From: Oscillospiraceae bacterium
Lineage (GTDB): Bacteria; Bacillota; Clostridia; Oscillospirales; Oscillospiraceae
Length of the DNA: 37,568 nt
Direction of reading: 5' to 3'
Assembly: GCA_902775105.1 (NCBI GenBank)
Contig: CACYLC010000014.1
Span: 1 to 37,568, forward strand
Positions 1-8,651 of the stretch are shown here, in pieces; position 1 is the first letter of the stretch; every line of letters starts with the position of its first letter. The notes beneath the pieces are model-generated. The model saw only the letters and a program-made list of their open reading frames with translations, made no database searches and was not told where the DNA came from. The position numbers were made by a program, and so were the translations under genes.

Positions 1-3
1 ACT

Positions 4-97
4 TCTATTCTAAAGGATTTCTTCTTTATGCTCTACTCTTTTTTCAAAAACAGGGTCGGGTGTCTGTACACCCGACCCCAACATTTATTATAGAACC
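4..97. repeat. 94-bp inverted repeat, left copy
   Basis: Base-by-base reading shows this stretch is the exact reverse complement of 37376-37469, with no mismatch over 94 bases. Identity stops abruptly at both edges. It contains a GC-rich hairpin (53-78) and an AT-rich flank. It lies just downstream of the large minus-strand glucosaminidase gene, as the other copy lies just downstream of the plus-strand accessory block. It is probably a dispersed repeat that carries a terminator; whether it is mobile cannot be judged from two copies. Confidence 0.95.
46..78 (-). terminator. Rho-independent terminator inside left repeat
   Basis: On the minus strand an 11-bp stem (GGGTCGGGTGT with ACACCCGACCC, loop ACAG) is followed by TGTTTTTG. 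This is a classical intrinsic terminator, placed about 95 bases past the stop of the glucosaminidase gene and behind the hairpin at 109-153. Confidence 0.75.
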
Positions 98-108
98 TTA
101 TAAATGCA

Positions 109-153
109 AGATCCCCTTCGCAAAGCACTTTGATGCGCTTGCGAAGGGGATCT
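109..153 (-). terminator. Hairpin downstream of glucosaminidase gene
   Basis: A perfect 15-bp stem (AGATCCCCTTCGCAA with its complement at 139-153) closes a 15-base loop, 18 bases past the stop codon of the minus-strand gene. The following U-run is weak (TGCATTT), so it may act as a 3' stabilising hairpin together with the stronger terminator at 46-78. Confidence 0.65.
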
Positions 154-171
154 CTTATATGATGCAGGAAG

Positions 172-3100
172 TCAAACCTTTTTCAGGAATTTGGAGGACA
201 TATAATAGTAGCTGCCATTGTAATAAATCTTATACCAAATCGTACCATTCACATCAACGCCGGAGCCGGATACAACCTGCACGGTCTTACCTTCATCCAA
301 AGTTCCGGCCAGGGAATAGTTGGAGCCGGGACCGGTGCGGTAGTTGAGCATACCCGTTGTGACATAATTGATTAGATTCGAGTTACTCACTGCTTTGGCA
401 GATACGCCGGTACTGACAAAAGAGGAGAGAGAGGAGCCAGAATAAGCACGGACAGTATAGATATAGGTCGCGGAGGAGGTTAAGCTGCTGTTATCCAGGT
501 AGGAAACAGTGCTACCGGAGTTAACCTGCCCAACTCTGCTCCAACCAGAGCCGGAGGTTTTTCGATAGATGTAGTAGCCTTTAGCGCCTGATATCTTCTC
601 CCACTTGACAGTGATGCCGCTGGAGGCGGCAGACGCCGAGGTCAAGGTAGGCGTCTTAAGATAGCAAATGGAGAGCCCAGAAGTGTTGTAACCCGAAATG
701 GAACTGCCGGAAACAGCCCGTACCGTATAGAAATAGGTAGTGCCGGAGATTGCAGAGGTGTCTGTATAGCTCACTGTCTTTACATCAGCAATTTTATTCC
801 AATTTGTGCCGGAGGTCTTGCGATAGATTCGATAATTCTGAGCACCCGAAATCGCACTCCATGTGACGGTCACACCATTCACCGCATTGGAGATGGACTT
901 AAGCGTGGGGGTACCAAGGGAAGAAGTGGATGTACCGGCTGGTCTCAGGTAATCCGAGAGCATGTAATAGTACTTTCCGTTGATATATACCTTGTACCAA
1001 ATTGAGCCATTCACATTAACATCCGAGTCAGAAACCACTTGCACTGTCGTACGGGAAGCCACACTTCCGGCAATGGAATAATCGAATCCCGGACCGGTGC
1101 GGTAGTTGAGTTTGCCGTTTGCGATATAATTCTTCAAATTTGAATTGCTGCTGCCGGAACTTATTTTGGCAGATATACCCGAGTTGAAATAGGAGGAGAG
1201 ATAAGAGCCATAAACAGATCGGACGGTGTAGTAATATGTAGTGCCGGAGACCAGAACGCTGTTATCCGTGTAGGAGACAGTGGAGCCGGAGGAGATATTG
1301 GCAATACGTGCCCAGTTTGAACCGGTAGTTCTGCGATAGACCTGATATCCATGAGCGCCGGATACCTTCTCCCATTTCACTGTGATGCTGTTAGAGGAGG
1401 CGACTGCAGAAGTCAGAGAAGGCGCTTTCAGATAACAGATGGAGAGACCGGCAGCATTGTAGCCGGACTGGGTATTGCCTGCCAGAGCTCGAACGGTGTA
1501 GTAATAAGTTGTCCCGGAGACGGTTGTCGTATCTGCGTAGGAGGTTGAAGTAACGTCTGCCAGATTGACCCAATTTGTATTGAAGGTTTTCCGATAGACG
1601 CGGTATTTCTCTGCACCGGAAACCGGATTCCAGCTGGCAGTTACACCGGAAAGAGTGTTGCTGATAGCCTTGAGTGTGGGCGTTGCCAAGTTGATTTGAT
1701 AGGCTGATGATGCTTTTGCAGAGACACCGGCAGACACAAACGAGGAACGATAACGGTCACTATATGCCAAGACAGTGTAGATATAGGTTGTGCCAGAGAC
1801 CAACCCCCCATTATCTGTATAGGAGACGGTGGAACCAGAGGAGATTGTTTTGATGAAACTCCAATTCCCGCCGGAAACCTTCCGATAGACGTAATAGCCT
1901 TGAGCACCGGGAACCTGCTTCCATGTAACGGTGATGCTGTTGGCAGATGCTTTAGCCGAGGCAAGGGATGGGGGTTTCAGGTAGCGATAGGTAAGGCCTG
2001 AAGCGTCATAGCCAGAGAGCTTGCTGCCGGATTCTGCTCGAACGGTGTAGGTATAGACGGTGTCGTTAGCGACAGCAGTATCGGTGAAGGAGGTCGCGCT
2101 GCCCACAGCAACACGGCTCCAGCCGGAGTTGCCGGTCTTTCGGTAGACACGGTAGCTTTGGGCGCCGGAGACTGCGTCCCAGGTAATCCTGATTCCGTTG
2201 GAAGTGTTGCTGATGGACTTTAATTTCGGTGCGGTAAGAGAACTGAGTGTCGCCTTTGCAGAGATCCCGTTGGCGTAAAAAGAGGAAAGCCCGCTGCCGT
2301 AATAGGCTCGAACCGTGTAGATATAGGTTGTGCCGGAGACCATCCGCTCACAATCCAAAAAGGATGTAGAGGAGGAGCTGACTGTGGCGATCCTTTCCCA
2401 ACTGCCGCCGGTTACCTTACGATAGATATTGTATCCATTTGCGCCAGGAGTCTCCCCCCACTTAACGGTAATGCCATTAGAGGTGGCCGTGGCGGAGAGA
2501 AGTGAGGGAGCTTTTAGGAAACGGACAGAAAGTCCTGTTTCATCGTAGGTAGAGATCACACTGCCGGAAAGTGCCCGTACGGTGTAGGTGTATGAAGTGC
2601 CGGATTTGGCAGTGCCATCTGTAAAGGAGGTGGTTGTCACCTCTGCAATCCGGCTCCAATTAGAGTCGGCGGTCTTTCGATAAACCCGATAAAGCGTTGC
2701 TCCCGAAACTGCCTTCCATCCGATCTTTATGCCGCCGGTTGTATTGCTGATTGAGGTCAGCGCCGGCTCATCTATGGCGACACTGGTGGCTCCGCTGCTG
2801 GAGACGGTGATGCCAATGGCGTCAAAGCTGCCGCCGCCGCTGATGGCGTAGATGGTGCAACTTCCGTTGGCAATTGCCGTAACAACGCCGGAATCGGAGA
2901 CTGTGGCAACAGCCGGATCACTGGTCTCATAATAGATCGTTCCGACATTTCCGGTAGTGGAGAGTACTGTCTTGATGCTTTTGGTCGAGCCTTTTTTCAG
3001 ATTATAGACAGAGTTGACACTGATTGCCTGTTCATAGATATAGCCGGTATAGCTCTTACCGGAGACAGTGACCTTGACCTGATACCAGTAGGGGTAATAG

Positions 3101-4929
3101 ATGCGGTTCTGATATCCGTCAGTGGAAGTGACAGTACCGCCCAAAATGGTCACGTCGGTTCCGGAGGGGACGGATGTGAGGTAAGAGCCGGAAATGGAAG
3201 GCTCTTTATATAGTGTGACCTTCGAGGTAGTTTTTCCCTTGGTAGTGGGGGTCAGATTGACGGTAGCAGTCTGATCCGGCATGTTTTTATAGATGGGAAT
3301 ATAAAAGAGGAACGCACTGTTCATTGCACCGATGGTGCGGTAGCCGGTGGCGGTTTTGGAGCCTTCCGCTGCCGAGGCCGGGAGTGCGGACATATACTGG
3401 TGAGCGTAGGCGGTATAGTAGCGATCCGGACTGACGTTAAATCGCATATAGTAGGCGGTATTCTGACCCTTGCTGATGTATTTATCGGCCAGGAACTCCG
3501 CTCCGCCTTTCAGTGCAACAATGGGGTTGAACCAGTCATGATTCTTAGCGTATTTCAGGCCGTTGATATAGGCTTTGCCGTTGGCATCCGCAGTGGATCC
3601 GATATTGTAGAAATTGTAGTAACCGACATAGCCGGATACTGTGCCGCTGATGACTGAGCTGGTGGTATTAGCACTTGTCTCTTGTACGATCTTGCTGGCC
3701 AGAAAATAGGGGCTGACATTTGTCACTTTACCGATATTGTAGATCACGGTAGGGTAATCCTCGCCATAGACAGAGGAGAGTTCTGACAAAGATTTCGTCT
3801 TGCCGGCAGTGGTCACATAGGTCGTAATTTTAGCCAGTCCGGTGGATGTATTGCAGCCGCTGAGCAGGATGGTAGATACGCCGCTCTTCTCCACACTGTT
3901 ATTAAATTGCTGATCCTCAAACTGGAAAATATACTTGTCGTCCAGGAAATTCCGAGGATCCATATAATAGGCGATAGCTGCCCGGCTGGCACTGACAAAA
4001 CGCCCATCAATAGGACGATAGTGATTGGTACTGCTGTAGCTGCCGGAACTGTAATAGGTATTGTGGTTATTGAGCAGCAGATGGTTTGCAACATTTGCGG
4101 GGCCGTAATTATATTCCATGGTGCTCCTGCTGCCGTATTCGGTGTTGACGGCAGCATTCCAATCCAGACCTGTATCGACTGCAACAAAGGTCCAGTTGGG
4201 ATGGGTGGCATGAAGCGCCTTTAGCGCAGGCTGGTAGCTGTCAGGGAACTGTGCCAGCTGATCCTCAAAACTGGCCTTGGCAGGAGCGCGGCGTCTGCTG
4301 CTGTTCAGGCTGATCAAAAGCTGATCCAGTTCGTCCATGATCGCCTGCTGGCGCAGTCCTTCCACTTCCTCCTCAGACAGCGCATCTTCCTCATCTGCAG
4401 TTTCATCATCTGCTGTTTCCTCATCTGCAGTTTCATTATCCGCGGTTTCCTCATCCCGGAGCTCTCCGTCCTCTTTCGGTGGCTCTTCGTCTTCTTTTGG
4501 AGTTTCCGTGTCCTGCTCTGAAACCTCGTCGTTCTCTGGATCCTCTCTTTCCTCAGAGGTGAGAGGTGCATCTTCACCGGGGAGCTCCTCATTGCTCTGA
4601 AAATCGCCGTGATCAGAGGGTGTGTCCACATCAGAAGGATCTTCTTCCGGCCGCTGAGGTTCCTCAGCCTCGTCAGAGGAAGGATCTTCGTCAGGAGGGT
4701 CCTCCTCTGAGGACTGTTCCGTGTCAATGTCTGTCTCTATCGGATCAGAGCTTTCCTCCGGCACAGCGGGGATTTCTTCGGAGGTAGTATCTCCCAAGGG
4801 CGCGTCAGCAGAGATATCCTCCTCTGGAAGATCGGCATCGGATGCAAAAGCCGGGGCAGGAAGCAGCTCCACCACAAGGATGGCAGCCATAAAAGCGGAT
4901 AGGATGCGAGTCAAAATGCGTCTTTTCAT
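172..4929 (-). CDS. Secreted multidomain glucosaminidase with Big2, Fn3-like and SH3b repeats
   Basis: Probable exported peptidoglycan hydrolase of about 1585 residues. The N-terminus is a signal peptide (MKRRILTRILSAFMAA..., AFA-S cleavage near residue 30), followed by a very acidic linker (about 31-190) with ETAD repeats. Residues about 230-515 resemble the endo-beta-N-acetylglucosaminidase (GH73-like) fold, with SPYFLASKIVQET (probable catalytic Glu417) and YYNFYNIGS. An SH3-like segment, a Big2 domain (about 650-720), a long series of paired Fn3-like modules (signature YRVYRKT...W..I), one internal SH3b domain near 1270 and a C-terminal SH3b domain (NYRTGPG...) follow. I chose the second ATG because GGAG sits 6 bases before it; the ATG four codons earlier has no ribosome site. 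Likely role is cell-wall remodelling or surface binding. It is monocistronic, with its own promoter and terminators. Substrate specificity is inferred. Confidence 0.88.
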   Translation of the reverse strand: MKRRILTRILSAFMAAILVVELLPAPAFASDADLPEEDISADAPLGDTTSEEIPAVPEESSDPIETDIDTEQSSEEDPPDEDPSSDEAEEPQRPEEDPSDVDTPSDHGDFQSNEELPGEDAPLTSEEREDPENDEVSEQDTETPKEDEEPPKEDGELRDEETADNETADEETADDETADEEDALSEEEVEGLRQQAIMDELDQLLISLNSSRRRAPAKASFEDQLAQFPDSYQPALKALHATHPNWTFVAVDTGLDWNAAVNTEYGSRSTMEYNYGPANVANHLLLNNHNTYYSSGSYSSTNHYRPIDGRFVSASRAAIAYYMDPRNFLDDKYIFQFEDQQFNNSVEKSGVSTILLSGCNTSTGLAKITTYVTTAGKTKSLSELSSVYGEDYPTVIYNIGKVTNVSPYFLASKIVQETSANTTSSVISGTVSGYVGYYNFYNIGSTADANGKAYINGLKYAKNHDWFNPIVALKGGAEFLADKYISKGQNTAYYMRFNVSPDRYYTAYAHQYMSALPASAAEGSKTATGYRTIGAMNSAFLFYIPIYKNMPDQTATVNLTPTTKGKTTSKVTLYKEPSISGSYLTSVPSGTDVTILGGTVTSTDGYQNRIYYPYWYQVKVTVSGKSYTGYIYEQAISVNSVYNLKKGSTKSIKTVLSTTGNVGTIYYETSDPAVATVSDSGVVTAIANGSCTIYAISGGGSFDAIGITVSSSGATSVAIDEPALTSISNTTGGIKIGWKAVSGATLYRVYRKTADSNWSRIAEVTTTSFTDGTAKSGTSYTYTVRALSGSVISTYDETGLSVRFLKAPSLLSATATSNGITVKWGETPGANGYNIYRKVTGGSWERIATVSSSSTSFLDCERMVSGTTYIYTVRAYYGSGLSSFYANGISAKATLSSLTAPKLKSISNTSNGIRITWDAVSGAQSYRVYRKTGNSGWSRVAVGSATSFTDTAVANDTVYTYTVRAESGSKLSGYDASGLTYRYLKPPSLASAKASANSITVTWKQVPGAQGYYVYRKVSGGNWSFIKTISSGSTVSYTDNGGLVSGTTYIYTVLAYSDRYRSSFVSAGVSAKASSAYQINLATPTLKAISNTLSGVTASWNPVSGAEKYRVYRKTFNTNWVNLADVTSTSYADTTTVSGTTYYYTVRALAGNTQSGYNAAGLSICYLKAPSLTSAVASSNSITVKWEKVSGAHGYQVYRRTTGSNWARIANISSGSTVSYTDNSVLVSGTTYYYTVRSVYGSYLSSYFNSGISAKISSGSSNSNLKNYIANGKLNYRTGPGFDYSIAGSVASRTTVQVVSDSDVNVNGSIWYKVYINGKYYYMLSDYLRPAGTSTSSLGTPTLKSISNAVNGVTVTWSAISGAQNYRIYRKTSGTNWNKIADVKTVSYTDTSAISGTTYFYTVRAVSGSSISGYNTSGLSICYLKTPTLTSASAASSGITVKWEKISGAKGYYIYRKTSGSGWSRVGQVNSGSTVSYLDNSSLTSSATYIYTVRAYSGSSLSSFVSTGVSAKAVSNSNLINYVTTGMLNYRTGPGSNYSLAGTLDEGKTVQVVSGSGVDVNGTIWYKIYYNGSYYYMSSKFLKKV
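4391..4450. repeat. Four 15-bp tandem units in the acidic linker
   Basis: Four in-frame 15-base units (TCATCTGCAGTTTCA and variants on the + strand) encode ETAD(E/D/N) in the linker of the glucosaminidase. Units 1 and 3 are identical at DNA level, so copy number could vary by slippage without breaking the frame. Confidence 0.75.
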
Positions 4930-4995
4930 GTCATTCTCCATGTAATCTGAGTAATTTTAGACATATTTCGGCGGTTTGTAACTAAATGTAACCAC

Positions 4996-5024
4996 ATTAT
5001 ACAATACAATGCAGGAAAAAGCAA
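4996..5024 (-). promoter_or_regulatory. SigA-type promoter of glucosaminidase gene
   Basis: On the minus strand TTGCTT (5019-5024), a 17-base spacer and a perfect TATAAT (4996-5001) lie about 65 bases upstream of the chosen start. The leader is short and shows no strong structure. Confidence 0.65.
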
Positions 5025-5081
5025 CAGAAGTATATGGAAAACAGAGCAGAAACAAGTAAAAAAATGATTTCTCAGAAAACC

Positions 5082-5110
5082 TTGACTTTGCAGGAAAGAA
5101 CAGCTATACT
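5082..5110 (+). promoter_or_regulatory. SigA-type promoter of tRNA-Pro
   Basis: TTGACT (5082-5087), 17-base spacer, TATACT (5105-5110). Predicted initiation falls only a few bases before the mature tRNA 5' end. It is divergent from the glucosaminidase promoter. Confidence 0.75.
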
Positions 5111-5123
5111 AAATAAGCTGCGT

Positions 5124-5197
5124 CGGGGTGTGGCGAAGCTTGGTATCGCGCTTGGTTCGGGTCCAAGAGGCCTCGGGTTCGAATCCCGACACTCCGA
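5124..5197 (+). tRNA. tRNA-Pro(CGG)
   Basis: A complete cloverleaf can be folded by hand: acceptor stem CGGGGTG/CACTCCG with one G-U pair, D-stem GCGA/TCGC, anticodon stem CTTGG/CCAAG with loop TTCGGGT (anticodon CGG, reading CCG), T-stem TCGGG/CCCGA with loop TTCGAAT, discriminator A. CCA is not encoded. It is a single-gene transcription unit with its own promoter and terminator. Confidence 0.95.
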
Positions 5198-5201
5198 TCA
5201 T

Positions 5202-5238
5202 AAAATCGGGCTATATCATTGTGATATGGCCCGATTTT
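5202..5238 (+). terminator. Terminator of tRNA-Pro, probably bidirectional
   Basis: The stem AAAATCGGGCTATATCA pairs with TGATATGGCCCGATTTT (one G-U pair, 3-base loop), 5 bases past the tRNA. It is A-flanked on one side and T-flanked on the other, so it can stop transcription from either direction between convergent genes. Confidence 0.8.
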
Positions 5239-5246
5239 CTCTGCGT

Positions 5247-5280
5247 ACAGACAGCCCGTCAAAAACGACGGGCTGTCTGT
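5247..5280 (-). terminator. Hairpin downstream of cotJC
   Basis: A perfect 14-bp stem (ACAGACAGCCCGTC / GACGGGCTGTCTGT) with a 6-base loop lies 22 bases beyond the cotJC stop codon. It lacks a U-run on either side, so it probably works with the adjacent A/T-flanked hairpin at 5202-5238 to end the cotJ transcript. Confidence 0.6.
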
Positions 5281-5302
5281 GTAAGGAGCGCATATGGGAG
5301 TA

Positions 5303-5899
5303 TTATTTGTCAAATGCCGGGTTAGTGAGGTAGACGTTCTTTCTGTCGAGCCGTTCTCTGACCTTCTCCAAGGCTTCGCCGAAGCGTTGAAAATGCACGA
5401 TCTCACGCTGACGCAGGAAGCGAATGACATCGTTGACATCGGGATCATCCGAAAGACGCAGGATGTTGTCGTAGGTCACCCGTGCTTTCTGCTCAGCTGC
5501 CAGATCCTCCGTCAGATCGGCAATCACGTCACCCGTTACCTGTATGCTTGCTGCCGACCACGGGAAGCCGGAGGCTGCTGTCGGATACACACCGGTAGTA
5601 TGATCGACAAAATAGGGTGCAAAATTGCTGTTTTGAATCTGCTGATCGGACAACTTCCGTGTGAGCTGGTGGACGATAGAAGCAACCATCTCCAGATGTC
5701 CCAGTTCCTCTGTACCAATATCGGTTAAAAGCGCCTTTACCTCCGGATAGGGCATGGAATAGCGCTGGCTCAGATAACGCAGAGAGGCACCAAGCTCTCC
5801 GTCCGGTCCGCCGTACTGACTGATGATAATGGAGGCCAGCTTTGGGTTGGTGTTCTGGATACGAACAGGATATTGTAATTTTTTGTCGTAAATAAACAT
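5303..5899 (-). CDS. cotJC: Spore coat protein CotJC, manganese-catalase family
   Basis: The 198-residue protein matches the CotJC / manganese catalase (ferritin-like di-metal) family in length and motifs. Metal-ligand candidates are Glu35 (DGELGASL), Glu65 and His68 (TEELGHLE), and the C-terminal REIVHFQRFGE motif. In known spore formers CotJC is an inner coat component with possible peroxide-removing activity. The start is the ATG at 5899: AGGAGG lies 10 bases upstream, and the ATG overlaps the TAA of the upstream gene (TAATG), so the two are translationally coupled. An 11-codon in-frame extension upstream has no support. Confidence 0.93.
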   Translation of the reverse strand: MFIYDKKLQYPVRIQNTNPKLASIIISQYGGPDGELGASLRYLSQRYSMPYPEVKALLTDIGTEELGHLEMVASIVHQLTRKLSDQQIQNSNFAPYFVDHTTGVYPTAASGFPWSAASIQVTGDVIADLTEDLAAEQKARVTYDNILRLSDDPDVNDVIRFLRQREIVHFQRFGEALEKVRERLDRKNVYLTNPAFDK

Positions 5900-6345
5900 T
5901 ATTTTGACGCCTCCTTGAAGTTCCAAGGCCACGGATCACAGATCCATGTGTAGTGATCGTCCATCGCCGCACTGACCTGCTGCAGAGGACCATACTGCTC
6001 CTCGTAGCGGATTCTGCCTTCCTTCTCCAAGGCGGCATATTTTTGGAATAGCTGAAATGCCTCTTTGTCCTCGGGGTGGGTATCCAGATATAGTCCCAGC
6101 TCAGTCAGGACAAAGCTCAGCGCCTGAAGCTCTGATAGAGGCGTCTTAGGGACAGGTTCGCCTTTGACCTGAAGATGGAAGGGCAGATTCAGTCCGGGAA
6201 ACAAGGTTCCCTGAGCCAGTGCGTCTGTTTTGCCGTACTTCTTTTCGCCCTCCTGCTGGAAAGGGACAAAAGGAACGGACAGCGGTGCGCACTCAGGCAG
6301 TGTGCCGCATCCCTCCGGGCATATTCTTTGTTGCTCATCTTTCAA
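5899..6345 (-). CDS. Fused spore coat proteins CotJA-CotJB
   Basis: A single 148-residue reading frame contains both small CotJ partners. Residues about 33-60 carry the CotJA-like segment (YGKTDALAQGTLFPGLNLPF). Residues about 72-142 are a full CotJB (LQALSFVLTELGLYLDTHPED ... DPWPWN). In Bacillus these are separate genes of about 80-90 codons in the order cotJA-cotJB-cotJC. The start is a TTG at 6345, with AAGGAGG 8 bases upstream; the alternative GTG 11 codons earlier would place that ribosome site inside the gene. It is followed with a 1-base overlap by cotJC. The N-terminus (residues 1-32) is Cys/Pro-rich and unrecognised. Confidence 0.85.
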   Translation of the reverse strand: MKDEQQRICPEGCGTLPECAPLSVPFVPFQQEGEKKYGKTDALAQGTLFPGLNLPFHLQVKGEPVPKTPLSELQALSFVLTELGLYLDTHPEDKEAFQLFQKYAALEKEGRIRYEEQYGPLQQVSAAMDDHYTWICDPWPWNFKEASK

Positions 6346-6389
6346 TGTGTTTTCCTCCTTTAGCGGTGTGGTTATCACACCTCTAAACC

Positions 6390-6418
6390 ATTCTATGCTC
6401 GTTTCGACGCAAGTTGAC
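6390..6418 (-). promoter_or_regulatory. Possible SigE-like sporulation promoter of cotJ operon
   Basis: On the minus strand GTCAACTT (6411-6418) and CATAGAAT (6390-6397) are separated by 13 bases. This resembles mother-cell SigE signals (GTCATATT / CATACAAT). It is about 45 bases upstream of the TTG start. The leader contains a short inverted repeat (GGTGTG...CACACC, 6364-6380). Confidence 0.4.
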
Positions 6419-6432
6419 AGCTGTTTTGCTAT

Positions 6433-6462
6433 TGAATCTGCCCCCTATTTCGTGCTACACTA
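6433..6462 (+). promoter_or_regulatory. Possible forespore-type promoter of cwlD
   Basis: TGAATC (6433-6438), 17 bases, then TACACTA (6456-6462) loosely matches SigF/SigG signals (TGAATA / CATACTA), 50 bases before the cwlD start. The match is weak. Confidence 0.25.
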
Positions 6463-6511
6463 TGTTTTAAAGAGACATCCCTCCTCATAAAATCCCACAG
6501 GAGGGGATGTT

Positions 6512-7222
6512 ATGGATCGTAAAACAAAATGCAAGGCACTGTGTGCGCTGACGCTGGCAGCGGCAATGTCATCCTTTGTACTTTTCAGCGGCCGTCTCCA
6601 AATGACACAGACTGTTTTTTCTCCCACCGGGCGAAGCGGCAGTGTGCTGGTCATTGACCCGGGGCACGGGGGAGAGGATGGGGGAGCAGTGTCCGTTTCC
6701 GGCGTTCCGGAGAGCGGCATCAATCTATCAATTGCCATTAAATGTGATCAGGTAGCCGGACTTTTTGGTGTGCCGGTTACGCTACTTCGCACCGATGACG
6801 TCTCTCTGGCTGGGCCAGAGGCTGAAACCTTGCGGGAAAAGAAGCGCAGTGACCTGCAGCGTCGTGTGGAGATTGTCAACAGTACTGAAAGCGCATATTT
6901 GCTCAGTATCCACCAAAATCAGTTTACAAACGCCCGTTATTCCGGCGCACAGGTTTTTTATCGTCCGGATGAGCCGAGCAGGCTTTGGGCACTTGAGACG
7001 CAGGAGCTGCTGCGAAGCTCTGTCGCACCGGGAAATGATCGTCAGGCGAAGGAGATTCCGGAGGAGATCTATTTAATGAGTCATATCCAATGTCCCGCAA
7101 TTTTGGTAGAGTGCGGATTTCTTTCTAATCCGGAAGAGGATGCGCTGCTGCAGACAGAGGACTACCAGAGGCGGCTTTCTATTGTCCTCATCGGATCTTA
7201 CCTGCAGGAAATTGAACAATAA
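6512..7222 (+). CDS. cwlD: CwlD-like N-acetylmuramoyl-L-alanine amidase
   Basis: A 236-residue amidase_3 enzyme. An N-terminal hydrophobic segment (about 8-26) anchors or exports it. The zinc-amidase core shows IDPGHGGEDGG (His52), Glu67 (GVPESG), His134 (LSIHQN) and catalytic Glu200 (ILVECGFLSN). CwlD with PdaA makes muramic-delta-lactam in spore cortex. Size (B. subtilis CwlD is about 237 residues) and the sporulation setting favour CwlD over vegetative amidases. AGGAGGGG lies 5 bases before the ATG. It is 30 bases upstream of radA, in the same direction. Confidence 0.85.
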   Translation: MDRKTKCKALCALTLAAAMSSFVLFSGRLQMTQTVFSPTGRSGSVLVIDPGHGGEDGGAVSVSGVPESGINLSIAIKCDQVAGLFGVPVTLLRTDDVSLAGPEAETLREKKRSDLQRRVEIVNSTESAYLLSIHQNQFTNARYSGAQVFYRPDEPSRLWALETQELLRSSVAPGNDRQAKEIPEEIYLMSHIQCPAILVECGFLSNPEEDALLQTEDYQRRLSIVLIGSYLQEIEQ

Positions 7223-7252
7223 ATGAAGATATACTGTCAGAAAAGGTGAATT

Positions 7253-8611
7253 ATGAAAGCAAAAACCGTTTTTTACTGTACCAATTGCGGAAATGAATTT
7301 CCAAAGTGGCAGGGAAGATGTCCCTGCTGTGGGAGCTGGAATACCATTGTGGAGCAGCCAGCCGTTGCCGCAAAGTCTCCCGTCCCGTCTGTCTCCGTTG
7401 GCGGGAGGGGCGGTCAGGTGCTTGCCTTATCTCAGGTGGAAACGGCGGAGGAGATCCGGTTTCATACCGGCATGGGGGAACTGGACAGAGTCTTGGGCGG
7501 TGGCGCCGTGCAGGGGTCGCTGGTATTGGTTGGCGGCAGCCCTGGCATTGGCAAGTCCACCCTGATGCTGCAAATCTGTGACACGCTTTCTCACAATTAC
7601 AAGGTGCTTTATGTCTCCGGCGAGGAGTCTGCCCGGCAGATCAAACTGCGGGCGCAGCGACTGGGCGTGGCAGGGGAGGGGATGTATCTTCTTGCAGAGA
7701 CCAATCTGACCCGTATGCTAGACAGCGTGGAGCAAGTCTCTCCGGAGATTCTGATCGTGGACTCCATTCAGACCATGTATCAGGACGGGTCCGACTCTCT
7801 GCCCGGCAGTGTCGCTCAGGTGAAGGCCTGCGCCATGAGCCTGATGGAGCTGGCGAAGGGGAAAGGTATTACCGTCTTTGTGATTGGACATATCAATAAA
7901 GAGGGTTCTATTGCCGGACCCAAGGTTCTGGAGCATATTGTCGACTGCGTGCTGTCCTTTGAGGGGGAGCAAAACCTTGCCTACCGCATTCTGCGTGCCA
8001 CAAAGAATCGTTTTGGCGCAACGGATGAGATTGGTGTCTTTGAAATGCTGGACATGGGTTTAAGGGAGGTGCCGAATCCCTCTGAGATGCTGCTCTCCGG
8101 ACGTCCTACCGGTATCCCGGGCAGTTGCGTTACCTGTGTCATGGAGGGCGTTCGGCCGGTTCTTGCAGAGGTGCAAGCACTGGTCACGCCGACCAGCTAT
8201 GCTGTACCTCGCAGAACCAGTAACGGACTTGATTATAATCGAGCCACGCTTTTGTTGGCCGTTTTAGAAAAGCGTGGCGGACTTCGCATCGGTAATTGTG
8301 ATGCCTACATCAATGTAGTCGGAGGACTCAACTTGAACGAGCCTGCGGCGGATTTGGCTACGGTATTGGCGGTCGCATCCTGTTTTCGGGATCAGCCGGT
8401 TCCGGAGGATCTTGCCGCAGTGGGAGAGGTAGGGCTAACAGGAGAGATCCGCAGTGTCAGCGTTTTGGGACAACGACTGTCCGAAATCCGTCGTCTGGGC
8501 TTTACTAAATGTCTGGTTCCTGCAAGAGGCGTCAAAGAGATCGACCTGCCGGGGATTCAACTGATCCCGGTGCGTAATATCAAAGAAGCGCTGGCGGTGC
8601 TGAGCTGTTGA
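7253..8611 (+). CDS. radA: DNA repair protein RadA/Sms
   Basis: A 452-residue RadA. It has an N-terminal C4 zinc finger (Cys9, Cys12, Cys23, Cys26), Walker A GGSPGIGKST (94-103), the RadA signature KNRFG (251-255) and a C-terminal Lon-protease-like domain (about 280-450). RadA is a RecA-like helicase that promotes branch migration in recombination. The length is normal. AAAGGTGA precedes the ATG by a short spacing. It is likely cotranscribed with cwlD. Confidence 0.96.
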   Translation: MKAKTVFYCTNCGNEFPKWQGRCPCCGSWNTIVEQPAVAAKSPVPSVSVGGRGGQVLALSQVETAEEIRFHTGMGELDRVLGGGAVQGSLVLVGGSPGIGKSTLMLQICDTLSHNYKVLYVSGEESARQIKLRAQRLGVAGEGMYLLAETNLTRMLDSVEQVSPEILIVDSIQTMYQDGSDSLPGSVAQVKACAMSLMELAKGKGITVFVIGHINKEGSIAGPKVLEHIVDCVLSFEGEQNLAYRILRATKNRFGATDEIGVFEMLDMGLREVPNPSEMLLSGRPTGIPGSCVTCVMEGVRPVLAEVQALVTPTSYAVPRRTSNGLDYNRATLLLAVLEKRGGLRIGNCDAYINVVGGLNLNEPAADLATVLAVASCFRDQPVPEDLAAVGEVGLTGEIRSVSVLGQRLSEIRRLGFTKCLVPARGVKEIDLPGIQLIPVRNIKEALAVLSC

Positions 8612-8651
8612 CGGAGATCGTTTCCTAAGGGAAGTGAGAACTGCGGCTGAA

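Noticed and set aside
5124..5197. Integration site (attB) in tRNA-Pro
   Set aside because: No duplicated tRNA 3' end or integrase is adjacent; neighbours are ordinary chromosome genes.
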